Counted from the stretch's first letter, positions 51,601-64,000 are shown. The stretch is DNA of 64,000 nucleotides from Cruorifilaria tuberocauda (GCA_013365365.1 JABVXU010000189.1:36868-100867); one strand, 5' to 3'. Program-made: numbers and translations. Notes: generated by a model from the sequence alone, not told the origin.

Positions 51601-54600
51601 AAGCTAATATGAAACGCATTATGAGCTTTGAAAACGAAACACGGAGAACGAACCAAATAAACAGGACTGTTAGTTTGTGTGATAACGTCATGTGCCACAG
51701 GTAGTCGATTACTGTGAGTATGACGTGAATCCAATCTCCGTAAAGCTTCTATTGCACGATTTAAAGCAACTTCACCACGTGAAACCACCGATCGATCAGG
51801 TGTTGCAATAGATGCATCCAACGCCTTAAAAATACTAAATATTAAGAGTTTATTTACTTAGGTTATAAAAGTATAGAAAAGACTTCATATCTAACTGATT
51901 AAAAGCAATTTATGCCTTTGTGTTCATTTGATGATTAAGAAAGAAACCAGAAAAAGCGAATTAATACACCTCATGTGCAACATCAACATTTGTTCGACTC
52001 ACACGTATCACTGATTCCGCACGCGAATGTTCACTAAACCGCGACGACCACCAATCACTGCAGTCGTCTGCCACGTCGTGAGATTGCTGTTGTGCGACGC
52101 TTTGACTACGCTGCTTATAAGTAGATCGTGAAGGATGACCTATCCTCATGATTAAATTAGGCGGTGGAATTTCATCATCGGTTTGGCAGTTGTCATCATC
52201 AAAACTCAATGCATCTAACTGCTCCGTTTCATCGTCGTTTGTCGATTTGACTCTTTCAATTTTCAATACCGGTAAACATGATGGTTTCGCCAGAGCCGTA
52301 AATAAAGTGCAGTACTTGAGCGATTTCTTGGATTCACTGTTACTGCCCCGTTCCATTTGTCTTTCCAGTTCCTCAATACTTTCCATTAGAGCTTCTTGAG
52401 AGCTACTTTGTGCAGTGTATTCACCACAGCTTGCATCTATGACAGTATGCACATCGGTACTCGAAGCTGTTGCATCGGAATTTGATAAATTTGCTGCATT
52501 AGCGCTATAGTTTCTAGTAGAACATGCAAAGACTCTAGCCAAGGTGGCTTCAGTTGCATTTGGATCCTCATTTTCTAGTCTCCTAAAACCTGGAGGAGCA
52601 CCAAACAATGCTTCATTTCTCGATTGATCTCGCTCACGCACTAGGAAACGCCTAGCATAACCCATTGTTCGACTGTTATTTTCACCAGATACTCTTTGAT
52701 TTCGCTGCATGCCATGATCTGGAAAAAATAACATTGGTTTGATAAAATTACATTCACAGTTATAAGAGATTCTACTGTTAAACAAATGCATGCATGCATA
52801 CATCATCCAATGATCAACAAAAGAAATTGAAAGAATAGTATATTTCCAACATGTATATACTCACTTGGAACAGCTGGACGTGAGTATGCACTAATAGGAT
52901 ATTGGAGGGTTCGAATCGTTGCGCTATTATCACTAAGTTCAGAATGAGGTTCAAACGGTGATGGTGGAGCTTCAACAATGGAATTAGCAGGCAAAGAGTT
53001 GCTTGCTGCATGTTCGAAGCCGCTAGAATCCCTCATTGAACGAGCGGATTGCTAAATCAAAATTTCTGCGTTTCTTAATTCACAAATTTTTGGAATTTAA
53101 AAGAAAGAGTATTAATGATTCTAATAACGGAAAAAACTACAGATAAAAATTTACCAAAGATCTTGAAGCAGAGAGACGAACAGAGGAAAAGTCGCTAGAC
53201 TGCATACTCGAACGACTGGAGAAACTCGATGATAAACCAGCAGGAGATTGTACAGTACAATGACCAGATGAAAATCCTGTGGATGGTTGGCCACCTACGC
53301 GTCTCGAAAAACTGCTTGCTGTCTGCATAGAATCAGTAATTTCCCGCGCTAAAAAGAGTTGTCGACAACTGACTCAAAAAAAGTTAGAATTGATAAATGA
53401 AGTTAAGACAAAATGATGTGTACTAATACAAGACAAAATTAAGTATGTAGTGAGTAAATATAAACTGAAATCTTGAAAACTAACAGATCGATATGATTAA
53501 AAATATCTAAACTGCAACACGTAATACAGCATTTGAATATAAATTTATTCGTCCTGGATCCTTTTGTCCTTCCTTTAACATATTTAGCACTCTTTCTTGC
53601 TATTTGGAATGAACATACACTGATTTATCTCTGTTGCACTACTATCAATGGGCCTACGACGAATACGTGAAACTGTCTCAATTCTTAGCGGCCCATCCCG
53701 CTGGGTAGTGGTATTACGGCGAATCCCATCTGTAGTTGATTCGTCGACGTCGGAATCATTGCTGACCAAAGGCACGTTATGTACAACTACACGCCTCAGA
53801 TCGCGATCACGAAGAAATTCGGATAGTACATTCGCAGTATCAGCTATTCCACTGCTGCTATAAAAAAGAAAAAACTTTGGGTGAATATATGTTAACAATT
53901 AAATGAATATGTGAACCATTTGCTACATAAATGAATGCAATATATGAAACCGAGATTTTAGAAGGTAATGTAAGAACCAACCAATTACCTGTTATTAGAG
54001 GCATTCACGTACTGTGCCTGCATATGGTGTTCCTGCATGTGTGATACCATATCGGTAAGATGGTTAGGCATATAATCACCAAAACCAATACGGTAAAAAT
54101 CGGTAGAAATGCAAATTGGACATGCCTAAAAGAATGTAAACTGGATATCAAGAGTGAAAAAACATGTACTATGTCAGGAAATTGATGTTAGCCAAACTCA
54201 GAATAATCGTAATCAAAAAATTATCAAAAAGTTGAGTCCGTGAAAATGCACGAAATATTCGAGAACGAAAAAAAAACCATTTCCCCCCGTTGTGTAGGGG
54301 ATCGTGATGAAGTCGAATGTTCGTCGATGACATGTGAAACCAGTCGTTCACGTGAAAAACCATGGAGACCACAAACTGGACAAGTAAAAATCACAACTCG
54401 TAAACGGTCCCAGCTGTGCATTTGGTCGCCATGGTATGCCAGTTCTTAAATACAGTATAAAGCACGTGTAAAGAACTAATACATCAAATTAAAAAATGAA
54501 GGTTTGCAATATGAACATGGAAAAGGATCATGCTGGTTTCAAAAACGTCGATTACTTTCTGATGGAAGATTCAGAAATATTAGCACTAGCAGAGATAGCT

Positions 54601-55308
54601 CGACTGTATGACCTCTCCATACTCTGCAATGTGGGATTTGAAGGTACTTTTCAGCACCTTCCAACTTTTAGAAATGACCATAAATTCCTAGTCTTTGCAA
54701 ATGACATTTTTTTCTTTAAAATTATTCAAAAATACCGAAATCTTGCTGTGTCATAATACACTGCATTGGATGAGATGGAGAATGCTCTTCGTTGCTTTCC
54801 CGAAGAGTACGGCTTTCCGATGATACTTCCGTTGTTCGCTCTTCCATGTAACACCGAGAGCATAAATCAAAATCATAACACCGAAGACATTTGTACCGAT
54901 CTCCGGCAAAATTTGGTGCCATACAACCATCACAGGAAACACCTGAAACAAATGTTAACATTTAAGTCACTCAAGTTTTCATAATATAGAGAAGCACTTA
55001 AACATCAAGAATGTGGATTAAGAGGATTTTCTGATTGAAAGAACTTATACATAAGTTTCCAACCCTTTTTTAACGCAATCTCAAAAGAGATCGCATCAAA
55101 ATTTTGTGTGCATGCATTATGCGCATTTGCTTTGTACTTCACTCATTTTTTGTTCGAGAAGATGCTAATTTTGCTGATTTACCAACGGTGATATATAATA
55201 TAGCATTGCCACATACGGTCACATGTTGGTGGCACGTTTGCAAGTTACAGGCCCTAAAAATAAAAAAATAAAAAAACGGGAGCACAAACCTTCATGTATA
55301 GAACTCAT
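48660..55308 (-). CDS. kcmf1: KCMF1-like ZZ/C2H2 zinc-finger protein with long unidentified C-terminal region
   Basis: Exons: 55290-55308, 54736-54942, 54278-54444, 53989-54125, 53619-53857, 53155-53348, 52865-53051, 51970-52718, 51654-51824, 51139-51186, 50889-51008, 50583-50795, 50381-50458 give 843 codons with consistent phases. More follow at about 49981-50119, 49550-49690, 49330-49460, 48965-49210 and 48660-48840. The start MSSIHEGVSCDGC matches the KCMF1 N-terminus (MSRHEGVSCDACL). A ZZ finger follows (CDGC, CLRCYDFDLCSRCY, HPMQC). Next come two zinc-finger-like segments (FTCPVCGLHGFSRERLVSHV and CPICIS with HLTDMVSHMQEHH). The middle is serine-rich with a coiled piece (ESIEELERQMERGS). 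Human KCMF1 (381 aa) is an E3 ligase that works with UBR4. Everything after about residue 500 has no counterpart I know, including YWRDYRFLRNRRGVFVL and PHYLPEIFMRILRTNLRAFY. The phase at the 49,981 junction is uncertain, so the 3' exons could belong to a second gene. Confidence 0.8.
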
Positions 55309-56772
55309 CCGGTTGCACGGGCGTTCAATGTCGCTGCTAGGAGCAGATGTATAATTATGACATAATGAGAATCGAGTCTCCACCCCTTGGCATCTGACGT
55401 GAGGGAGATATCATTGTCTAATTGCTGTAAAGTTCTCCTAGAATATACAAAGTAGTATTTCCAAATAAAACATTAAAAATATCATACGTCTATATTCCTT
55501 ATATCATTCGTGACATTCACTTCCATAAGCAACTAACTATTTTGGCCCTATTTGTATAGAGCGAGCTTAATTTCAAGTTCTACATGTCTTTCAGGTTCTA
55601 TATATATCTCAAATTAAGAAGCAGAACAGAGCAAATATTAGCGACCTTGCTTCTTACCACCATCATTAAACAAGATCGAACAAGTTATCACTTTCATTTC
55701 TTTAGCTCCAATTTTCGGAGTAAGATCATGCAATGCATATATATTTTACTTTTTTAATTTCATGTTGTATCCATCATCTTCGTGAAAACACAAAGCAAAA
55801 GATCAGATTATTTCCCTTCACATTCTCTTCCTCCCACTTTTTCCTTTTGATATGCCCAATTTTAGCACGCCTTAGCTCATTTGGGAAAACACTTTTAATT
55901 GAAAGATTACCAATCATTAAATGTACGTGCAAATTATTACATCTAAAACTAGTAGGAATTTATCCATTCCTAGAATTTTCTGTTATTGCAATCTTCTATT
56001 CCATCACACATAACAGGATATCAGCAAGAAGAAAAATGTAACAAAAATTACTTTCAATTAGATAAATATGTTGAAACTGAAGTCGAAGTTGTGCTCAAAC
56101 TCAAATGATTTGTTTGCAACGAATGACAAACAAAAATTTCATACAAACTCTATGTTACATTCGGAATACGATTTATTTAAAGTTGTATCTGTGAAAAATA
56201 CTTCTGTAAAGATTCTATTATTTACGAGATTATCACCAACTAAATTACCTAAGAACTACTGGAGAATACTGAGTAGCTTACCCCAACGTAATCTAATAAT
56301 GCTTTCGCTTTTTTCAACTGATCGTTTAAACAACCATTCATGAGAAACAAACGATCATGCTAAACATCCCTTTACTTGTGACCGTCGTAACAGAAAATAT
56401 TTGCATAAATGCAAATTAATGAATTTTGCATTGCATTCACCAATTAGGTTCTGGAGTTAATTAAAATATTTGTTGAAAGCATTATTTTATTTTAATTCAT
56501 ATCTTTTTGCTATTCGTTTTAACCATTTCCAACACTTAATTTTATCGGTAAAATTTGTCCTGTCTTTTCTGCACAAATCTTAGTTTAGCTTTTTTTTGAT
56601 GGCTAACTTTTTAACTATAAGTTAATTTTTTTCATACTAGTGAACCCTCATTTTTTTTGCTCATCTGTAACTTCGGTTTTTGAGTTATCCTATAATAAAA
56701 AGTATTAAAAATGATACAATATTAAACTGATGTTACCAGAGTTGATTGAAACAGCAATGCAGAAATCCGTTA
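55309..56772. other. Intergenic, no gene seen
   Basis: AT-rich 1.5 kb upstream of the KCMF1-like start, likely holding its promoter and the 3' end of the next minus-strand gene. Open frames of 91-102 codons on the plus strand (55733-56343) lack family features or clear splice signals. Confidence 0.45.
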
Positions 56773-58498
56773 CTAGAATTCAAGTTTCAATTTTCGGAAA
56801 AAATATGGTCTTTTATATACATGCATTTTTAATTGTTTATAAGATGAAACTTTGAATTTTCCATCTATTATGTTGCCTCTCTTTAACATGCTTATTAGGG
56901 GAAGTACAAAAAACTCTTGAGCAATTGTCCGCACACGAACTTTTTCGTACAACTCACGTCTAAGAACTTCCCTTTCTGGCAAATTCCAATTCATTTTCTG
57001 TTCCTTTTAAATATTATATCTGTTTCCATTATTCCTTCCCAGTTCACTGTCCTGACCGAATAAATATTCTTCCGTATAACAAAATTTAAAATTACGAAAT
57101 AATATTTTAAAAATATTGCAATACACATGATAGTAATGTCTTACATCAGCATTCATGAATAGCATATTAAGATGAATTAACTTTAAATTTAAAATTTTTT
57201 AAATTAATTGTAAATATTAAACAGCAGAAAACAGATTTTGCTGATAAGGGCCGAAGTTTCAAGGCATGTTTAGATTTAGGATTGTAATATACGACTAGTA
57301 CGCAGAGCAACTGCAAAGCAGTTGCAAGTTAAACAGTGGAATAAACAGAATCAAGGACGAGACGTTTTGCATGAAAGGGCTATCGAATTTCTTGATATAT
57401 TATAATTACGTCACACTAACATACTAAAAAAATGGTAAATGTTTTAACAAAGTGTTTAAATTCTTCCGGGAATCACAGAGCGTCGGTAGGAAAATTTTTT
57501 GAAAAATGATTGCCAAAGGGAAAGTTTGCCATACATCAAAATGATTACAACTTAATACAGTTTCGGACAAATTATGTAAATCATCCAAAATTTCAAGTCT
57601 TTTAACCTTCTTATGTTTATGCAAACACTATAAGTACAAACTGAAATGAAATATCGACATCTACTAATCAAATCCCAGATTGCATAATTTTTTTCAACTT
57701 TGAAATATGAAGTGAATTCAATGTTCCGTCCAAATAATTTTCATGAGAAATTAACTGAGTAATCTGATACGTCAAACTATCCTCCTCAATATCCTCAGTA
57801 TGAAATGCATATAAAATTAACAGTTTTCTGCCATTCTGAAAAAATTTTAGGCGCATTTTTAAACGAAACAACAGAACGGTGTTTTATTTTACCCACTTTT
57901 TTTATTACACATATAAGTCAGGCAAATTTATGGACTAACTGAAATGTTTCTGGTATTCGATACGATGATTCATTTATTTATCAAAACATTATAACTGATA
58001 CTCACAGTGGAAATATCAAAAAACCGGAAGATTCATTTGCGCAATTTCAGGTGGTTTCCGGGTTCATCTTCTAGTCCCGAGGATATTGTCGTAATGATAT
58101 GAATTACAATTTCAAACTTCCTTTGAGTAGCTGACTGTTCTGCTTCGAGTGGCTAACTTCAGAGAGGCCATACTAATCACTTACGCATGACATTTTTCAG
58201 AAATTTTATATGGCTGGGCCATCGCTATGACCTCACCAATAATACCCCTGGTCCTATTACCAAGGGCTGAAGGTTAAACGCACTTATGAATCGTACCCGT
58301 GTTATATCAACATCTTCACAGAGATGACAACGGGTGCTATGATCGCATGTGCGTAATTCAATAGTCAAGCGCGACCAGTTCTTCTCTGCTACCCTCCAGG
58401 TTAACATTGCTGTAGTTGCTTCCAGCACTGCAATAGGATATCTCTTTGTGAGAATTTCATCGGATTAGTTTATTACCACTACCAAATATGTGGAACAT
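56773..58498 (-). CDS. Unidentified protein, at least four exons
   Basis: On the minus strand, ATG at 58496-58498 follows TTTCTTTCAG by one base. The 22-base coding exon 58477-58498 joins in phase to 58297-58427, giving MFHIFGSVLEATTAMLTWRV then CDHSTRCHLCEDVDITR. A further exon at about 57715-57840 (KLLILYAFHTEDIEEDSLTY) joins in frame. Pieces at 57424-57624 (RLEILDDLHNLSETVLSC) and 56773-57000 (WNLPEREVLRRELYEKVRVR, FFVLPLISMLKRG) look coding and are preceded by acceptors, but their donors are not settled. I do not recognise the family. The CxxxxxxCxxC run could bind metal or form disulfides. No signal peptide or membrane span is evident. The gene is divergent from the tetraspan gene, with starts 553 bases apart. 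Confidence 0.5.
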
Positions 58499-59051
58499 AC
58501 TGAAAGAAAAGTATCGATTGAGGTAGCACAAGTTTGCTATAGGCACAATCATTCCTCTAAACTATCATAAATTAGTGAGGATTACTTAATATCTTTCAAC
58601 GCTATTATACCTCAAATTGTGCAGATGTTAATAATAATTTGGACCTATTTTCTTATTTTATGTGTGACTTTATTAGGGTCATAATACGTCTTCTTAAATT
58701 CAAATATTTATTTCAGATTGAGGTTAGTTGGAAAAATGAGATTGTTTTATTTGATTAGATCTGTTAAACATAGCTCACATGTCAAGGAAAACGCTGTATT
58801 GGTAATAGAGAAAATGTAATATCTCTCGTTGTTTGGCATCTCATTTACAATTGCCGCATGTCATCTTTCACCTATGCCTGTTAACTGGTACTCAGTTTTT
58901 CATTTTCACTATATGATAATCTTGCATTTTCACCAAAGTTACGTAGAAGTGGAAAAAACAGGAGTTTGTTTGGCGTATTCTTTAAGGCCTTACTATATCC
59001 ATCTAATCACTGTTTCAGGAAGCTCTAGACCGAGATCGATCAAAACCTGCG
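58499..59051. promoter_or_regulatory. Shared upstream region of two divergent genes
   Basis: The 0.55 kb between the ATG of the minus-strand unidentified gene and the ATG of the plus-strand tetraspan gene must hold both promoters. A good acceptor (ACTGTTTCAG at about 59020) lies 32 bases ahead of the plus-strand ATG and one (TTTCTTTCAG) lies next to the minus-strand ATG. Both are candidate spliced-leader sites. No individual promoter element can be defended. Confidence 0.4.
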
Positions 59052-60402
59052 ATGGCAAGACCAACCACTCGCCAGAACCGCCTTTTTTGGGAGTTAATTA
59101 TTGCTTTTATGTTGGTCGTCTCTGCTGCTGTTTTTCAAACGTTTCATTTTTTCAGTAATGCATGGTTGGTGCAAACCAACGGTTCATATATCTATCAGGT
59201 TTTTTACCATCGTTCTTTTTATCTTCGTCAATTCGTTTGTAATATTTAAATTCCACTGTCAGTTCAAGTAGTGATTTAATACAATTTTGTCACTAAAATT
59301 TAAGCCATGCTGATGTTTTCCAATATATGAAGAATAATGTAATTCGTCGCATCCATTTTACATTGTAATACTGAACTGTGAAATTAGAAGCTTTACACAT
59401 CAAAAGCAGGAACAGGAAGGTTACGAAGTAGAGAGACGATCGCATAAAACCGAACCAGTAGATAAAAATAAATTCATGCCCTCATCTGATTCTTTTAGCA
59501 CAAAGAACTTTAGAATTCCTTCTTTATTTCATAATAATCAAAATGTTGCTTTTAAGAAATGAGTTTTCAGCGTGGTTTAGGAGACGACTGTGTAAAAATT
59601 GATGAAATTAGGTGCACAGATTGGTTAGAAAATGGATATAGTAGCTTCGTTATTAATGGCCAAAATATCAGTCCCTCAGATGTTGTCCAACCTTCTATCG
59701 GTACTACTACTCCGTGTGTGTTGTTTCAAACAAGTTTTCAATATATTTCTCTATAAGTCGAATTTTTCAATTAAATTCAAAAGTTATTTAAATGTGAATA
59801 TCCAAGCATTTCTTTGTCTCACTCTTATTCGGTTTCAGGGCTGAGACTAGCACGCGTTCTTATGATTTTCAGCATTTTATTATATTTAATCGTTATTTTC
59901 TCATTATTTTTCACTTGTGTGAAACGCAATATCAAAGTGCAGAAGCTTTTGTGTAGTACGACTCTGTTGCTAGGTAAGTTAATAGTTATATTCGTGTTTC
60001 ACCTCATCTGCTTTATGTATTTAATTCTAATTCTTTGTTTCTAAAATTAATTCTAAATCTTTCCCCATTTTCAGTTTTCATCAATTCGCTCATTATATTC
60101 CTCGTTTTGGTGAATAGCTCAGAACCATTTATCACAACCATGAAATACGTATGTTCCTTATTTTTTCTGAACTTCAGTTGTTTGAAAAATCTTGACACAC
60201 ATGTTCCTTTCATTATTGAACTTCAAATTAGTTTCAGTGTTCACTGGGTGGTGCGTTTTACTACTTTCTTTTATCATATTTGTTGTTGTGGATTGGAAGT
60301 GCAGCACATGTTGACTCTTGGATCGATGTCTATGTCGATATGCAGACAAACGATTTACCAATGGAACTCCTAGATCACATTCGGAGGAATGTAACTTCAT
60401 AG
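59052..60402 (+). CDS. Four-span membrane protein, 5 exons, 216 aa, complete
   Basis: Exons 59052-59198, 59571-59700, 59839-59973, 60075-60148 and 60238-60402 join in frame (651 bases). Four hydrophobic segments: LIIAFMLVVSAAVFQTF near residues 15-31, VLMIFSILLYLIVIFSLFF near 98-116, VFINSLIIFLVLV near 137-149, and FYYFLLSYLLLWIGSA near 168-183. Between spans 1 and 2 is an extracellular-type loop with GLGDDC, RCTDWLENGY and an N-glycosylation-like NIS. Both ends are polar, starting MARPTTRQNR and ending LLDHIRRNVTS. The topology resembles claudin/PMP22-type or other tetraspan families, but I see no diagnostic W-GLW-C-C motif, so no family name is given. AATAAA-like sequence (TATAATAAAG at about 60460) follows the stop and may be its poly(A) signal. 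Confidence 0.78.
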
Positions 60403-62879
60403 AATGAAAGCCTTTGTTTTTTTAATGCATATGATCTGTTTTTATTCGCTAAATTTTGTTATAATAAAGTTGTTTACTTTTTAGGAGTTTTATGAAAAGC
60501 ATTCGGAATTTCAAATATTCAACTTAGAATGAAGTAGTACATAGTGTGAAGTAATGGTCATTACGTTGTTTAATACTAAAAGATATCCTTAAACTTGCCA
60601 AGAAACATATTTGGGACTTGCTTATTCACTAAGTGGATATATAACAGTCAACTGAGGAATGAACTACATTAAAATTCTTTATGCAAGGTAGTATTGTGAC
60701 CAAGCTGGATGTAGTGTTAATTCGTTATCAAATAAATTCACTACGAAATTGCTTGGCAAATAAAATCTCAGTACGGTATCTGTTATTACACAGTCAGTCA
60801 TCATTTACTATACAAATGTACTAGCTGTATCCAGCCACGCGGAGCGTTTACAAAATTTCAAATAAATCGGTGAAGAACTTGCACTGTTGTTCCTTTGTTG
60901 AAATCATCAATCTCCGGAAATTCTCACCGATTGCTTTCAAATTTTGACATAACGTTGCATTAGAATACACATATGTTTTTATGGATTCATCATCTTAACA
61001 TTGAAATGATATCCATCAACACAACCCTAAAAAATGATTGGATAATTGAGGGCATAGTAGCATCGACAAGTTCCTAAAACTTTTGTTAATTGATCGTTTA
61101 TCGGATGAAGGACAATATCTCTAGATTAGGAATGATCTCCACTGTAATGCTAGCAACTTCATACGTAGTTGAATCTTCGCATACGCTCTCCAGCGCGCGT
61201 TTTGTCAGCGTGAATAACAATCAGACGGCATCATCACGCTGTTTTGAACAAGCCATATCACACAGTTCGCTCTGTGAAGAAGCTATTGCAGTTGGAAAAC
61301 GATGGACCTTTTCATAATGGGAAGAAATCCGCAGCATACATTTAATTCATCATTGCCATCACTGATCAAATACATTTAAAGGAATTTATGTCAGCCACCT
61401 GGCAACGGAAACAGGAAGTCACTTCGTTTTTCTTCTCTCATTCGTCGATGCTTCTCCCTCAGTTTGATTTGCAGTAAATCGTCGTAATGTTTCCACTGTG
61501 CGAGTAGACGACCTAAGAGCTTGATCTCATGGACGCACTATTTAGATGAACGAAAGAAGTCGATTGAACGAGAACTTTTTTTGAAATTTATTTGAGAATA
61601 TCCAGGGAAAATGAACAATGGATTTTTTCCTTAATAGTTTGTAGAGGAGAGTAAAACTCCTTGGCTGTCAATTTGCTGTTACTACTGCGCCGATTTATAT
61701 GCTGTAAAACTGTCGTTGTTTCCATGTAGAAACCCCCAATTAAATTATGTTCAATAGAAAAAAGACTAAAATAAATAAAGATCTAAAATAAATAGATTAG
61801 TGTTTCATGGAAAATATAACTGGAAAAGTTTTTTCGTTAGGAAAGTATTGATATCGACAGTTAAAAGGAAGGAATTCTTCAACCATTTGAGGATTGACTG
61901 TTGAAGAATTGATCGCATCGTTTCTTCGAAAACGGGAAAGCTTTTCTTTTGTCGGTTGTGAGAACCTTCCTTGCAATAACATCATTTTTCCGTATTTTTT
62001 ATACAGTTTTGTGTTTATAAATTTGCTCTAGGAAATGGCTTTTTGAATTTTATTCAGAAACATTACATGAAAAATATTTCGAACACGGAACCTTCCTCGA
62101 TGCAAAACTTTGAAATATATTTTGCGATAAGGGCGAGACAGACACATTTTTTACATTGGGCGAAATGGGAGACAACATATACTTCAAACAGAAGCTCTGT
62201 ACCATTTTTATTGTATAAATTTTGTTTCAAATTCATAGAATTTTACGGTCGGCTATACGTTTAAAAATAGATCTTCCTATTTTTTCTAGCTATCGTGAAT
62301 ATACCAGCACCAAGGAAAGTGGTCGTCATTCTATAGATGCAATTTACGGAAAATTGGATTCGGCTTTTTCCATTGAATGGAAATTGCTTGTCTATAGGGG
62401 GAAATATAGGTAGATATAATTAATTGCTTGGTAAACGCGCATCTTTATGAGTCGCAGTGTACATTAAGTATTGTTTTCAGTTCCAACGCTTCTTTTTCAA
62501 ATGAATCACACTTTGCTTTCTTCTATATTTGGAACAAAATTACTTTTTTATCTCTTAATTTGATGAATCAGATAATACACATGTAACTGACACGCTTCAA
62601 TCTCAGGAATAAGTATAGTAAGGTTAGTGCCCAATCTCGAGGTCCCACCCCTTAGTAAAATAAATGCATTAAATGTATCATGAAATATTAAGCGCACTGA
62701 AAAATGATTCAAAACTAGACTGAAGTAACTTTATGAATTAAATGACATACACAGCTTATTTCATCAATTTAAAAACTTTTTTAGATACAGTTCGCCTGAT
62801 TTCAGGATTTGTTCTTGTACATGTACAATTATACGGTTTTTTCCCTGCTGCATGTATCGTTGCACGCATCGTCATGTAT
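60403..62879. other. Intergenic, no gene seen
   Basis: AT-rich sequence after the tetraspan stop. Short open frames (for example 61090-61317 and 62043-62264) have no splice context or recognisable domains. I see no RNA gene. Confidence 0.45.
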
Positions 62880-62880
62880 T

Positions 62881-64000
62881 ACCAATTTCTTGCTCGTCAT
62901 ATGACCTAGGCGCCTATTCAAATGCATCATTGTATCAAGATTCAAGATTTGGAAGGAATCGGTGAAGAACTTAGAACATTGTGTCGTGAAAATTTTTTTT
63001 TTCGATTCACAGACAAAATAATTCTTGAAAGTTTACTGTCAGAATAAAGGCTGAGTTTGTCGATCGTACAAGTCGAGAAGAGTCCTTTATTAATAGAATA
63101 ATGAGACATCGATAAAAAAAATAATTCTGTAATAGTAAACAAAATAGATTCAGCACAAAGTAGAGAAATCTTGACCTAAGATCAACACGAGGTCAACAGA
63201 TACAACACGCTCAAAAAACCTCTTGATAGGAAGTAAACTTACGATTCGGAATGGGCGGCACGTGGGATTAAGGTCATAGGATACACGAATTAATGAAAAT
63301 AATTGAAGTGAGAATTTGTAGAATGGTGAATTCTTCATCATCCCTTGAAGATGATAATGAAACAAAAGGTGAAATTATAATGAATCGATATGGAACAAAG
63401 CATACACTCTGCTTTAACCAAGCATATCAATACGAAGATCTTCAACACATAATGTCATCATCTATGGAATTAACATCTGTTACATGATTTCGATTTTTCC
63501 GACATGTTGTGTTTAAGAGAAATTCAATAATTTTTCTCCATTTTGTCTTTTAGTCATCACTAAAGTTTAATAGAATAAAACTTAGGTTAGAAGTTAACAA
63601 TGGTGTGAAACCTCATTTCGTAGACTAGAAGATTCACTATTTACTATTTATTTAATTTTCTATATCTTCAATCTATCTATAGCCTATAATCTAAATGGAA
63701 AAACATAAATCTTCGGTGTTACTTATAAGAAAATTAAATAGTTGTCGAATCTTCTAACCTACGAAATAAGGTTTCACACCATTGTTAACTTCTTATAGGA
63801 TTGTTTTTCGTTTTAACTGTTATTCGATCAAACTTTCGTGATGAGTGAGAGATAGAGTGGAGAAGAAATGATTGAATTTCTCGTGCATCTATTTTTCAGA
63901 AACGCCGAAACGGTTAGCGAAAAGTTGAGTTGGATGACTAAGATAACGGAGTAAATATTGCTGGATGACTGCCTAGGTCATATGACGAGCAAGAAATTGG
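62881..64000. repeat. Inverted repeat flanking a 1.06 kb spacer, right arm cut by window end
   Basis: CCAATTTCTTGCTCGTCATATGACCTAGG at 62882-62910 reappears as its exact reverse complement at 63972-64000. The arms extend outward from the spacer, and the right arm is still matching when the window ends, so the true length is unknown. The spacer holds the smaller hairpin element and no clear gene. Confidence 0.75.
63588..63794. mobile_element. Hairpin (foldback) element, about 207 bases
   Basis: The left arm at about 63588-63661 (including GAAGTTAACAATGGTGTGAA) pairs with the right arm at about 63729-63794 (including TTCACACCATTGTTAACTTC), with a few mismatches and small gaps. The loop of about 67 bases has no coding content. 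Size and structure fit a foldback MITE. No target-site duplication is certain. Confidence 0.7.

Noticed and set aside
1..64000. CRISPR arrays, operons of bacterial type, phage or virus genes
   Set aside because: None seen. The gene structure is eukaryotic throughout, and the repeats found are inverted or dispersed elements rather than spaced direct repeats.

Overview
The window is nuclear DNA from a nematode. It is AT-rich. Its genes are split into many short exons, with introns of tens to hundreds of bases, TTTTCAG-type acceptors and GTAAGT/GTATGT donors. It carries a DOCK180/CED-5 gene beside other animal families (S1P lyase, clarin, CCDC6, KCMF1, ZP-domain protein). A filarial or other clade III worm is my best guess from base composition and intron style, but the species is not proven. 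I saw no bacterial, viral or organelle genes and no recognisable tRNA, rRNA or CRISPR array. All exon models were joined by hand from reading frame, splice signals and family similarity; no search was run.

Layout: (1) 1-4,971, minus: ankyrin plus fibronectin-III gene of the ANKFN1/wide-awake type, cut by the left edge, with 5' exons perhaps reaching about 6.2 kb. (2) 7,785-11,472, minus: complete sphingosine-1-phosphate lyase, 13 exons, 557 aa. (3) 14,123-16,937, plus: a C-type-lectin-like locus with an in-frame stop and several frame changes, probably a pseudogene. (4) 18,098-30,304, minus: large DOCK-family Rac GEF (CED-5 type), with SH3, DHR1 (C2) and DHR2 regions and a proline-rich tail; one intron holds a MITE-like element. 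(5) 32,281-33,601, minus: complete clarin-like four-membrane-span protein, 222 aa. (6) 34,730-36,614 and upstream, minus: ZP-domain membrane protein. (7) 40,762-44,780, plus: complete CCDC6 orthologue, 15 exons, 545 aa, with one GC-AG intron. (8) 48,660-55,308, minus: KCMF1-like ZZ-finger protein that appears to continue into a long C-terminal region I cannot identify. (9) 56,773-58,498, minus: unidentified gene, divergent from (10) 59,052-60,402, plus: complete four-span membrane protein, 216 aa. The right end holds a 0.2 kb hairpin element inside a larger inverted repeat that runs off the window.

The genes do not form one pathway. Several serve signalling, the cytoskeleton or membranes: DOCK in Rac activation, engulfment and migration; S1P lyase in sphingolipid turnover; ZP, clarin and tetraspan proteins at cell surfaces. 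Neighbours lie on both strands with gaps of 0.5-4 kb. I see no convincing operon. Several start codons sit within a few dozen bases of a good acceptor, which would suit spliced-leader addition.
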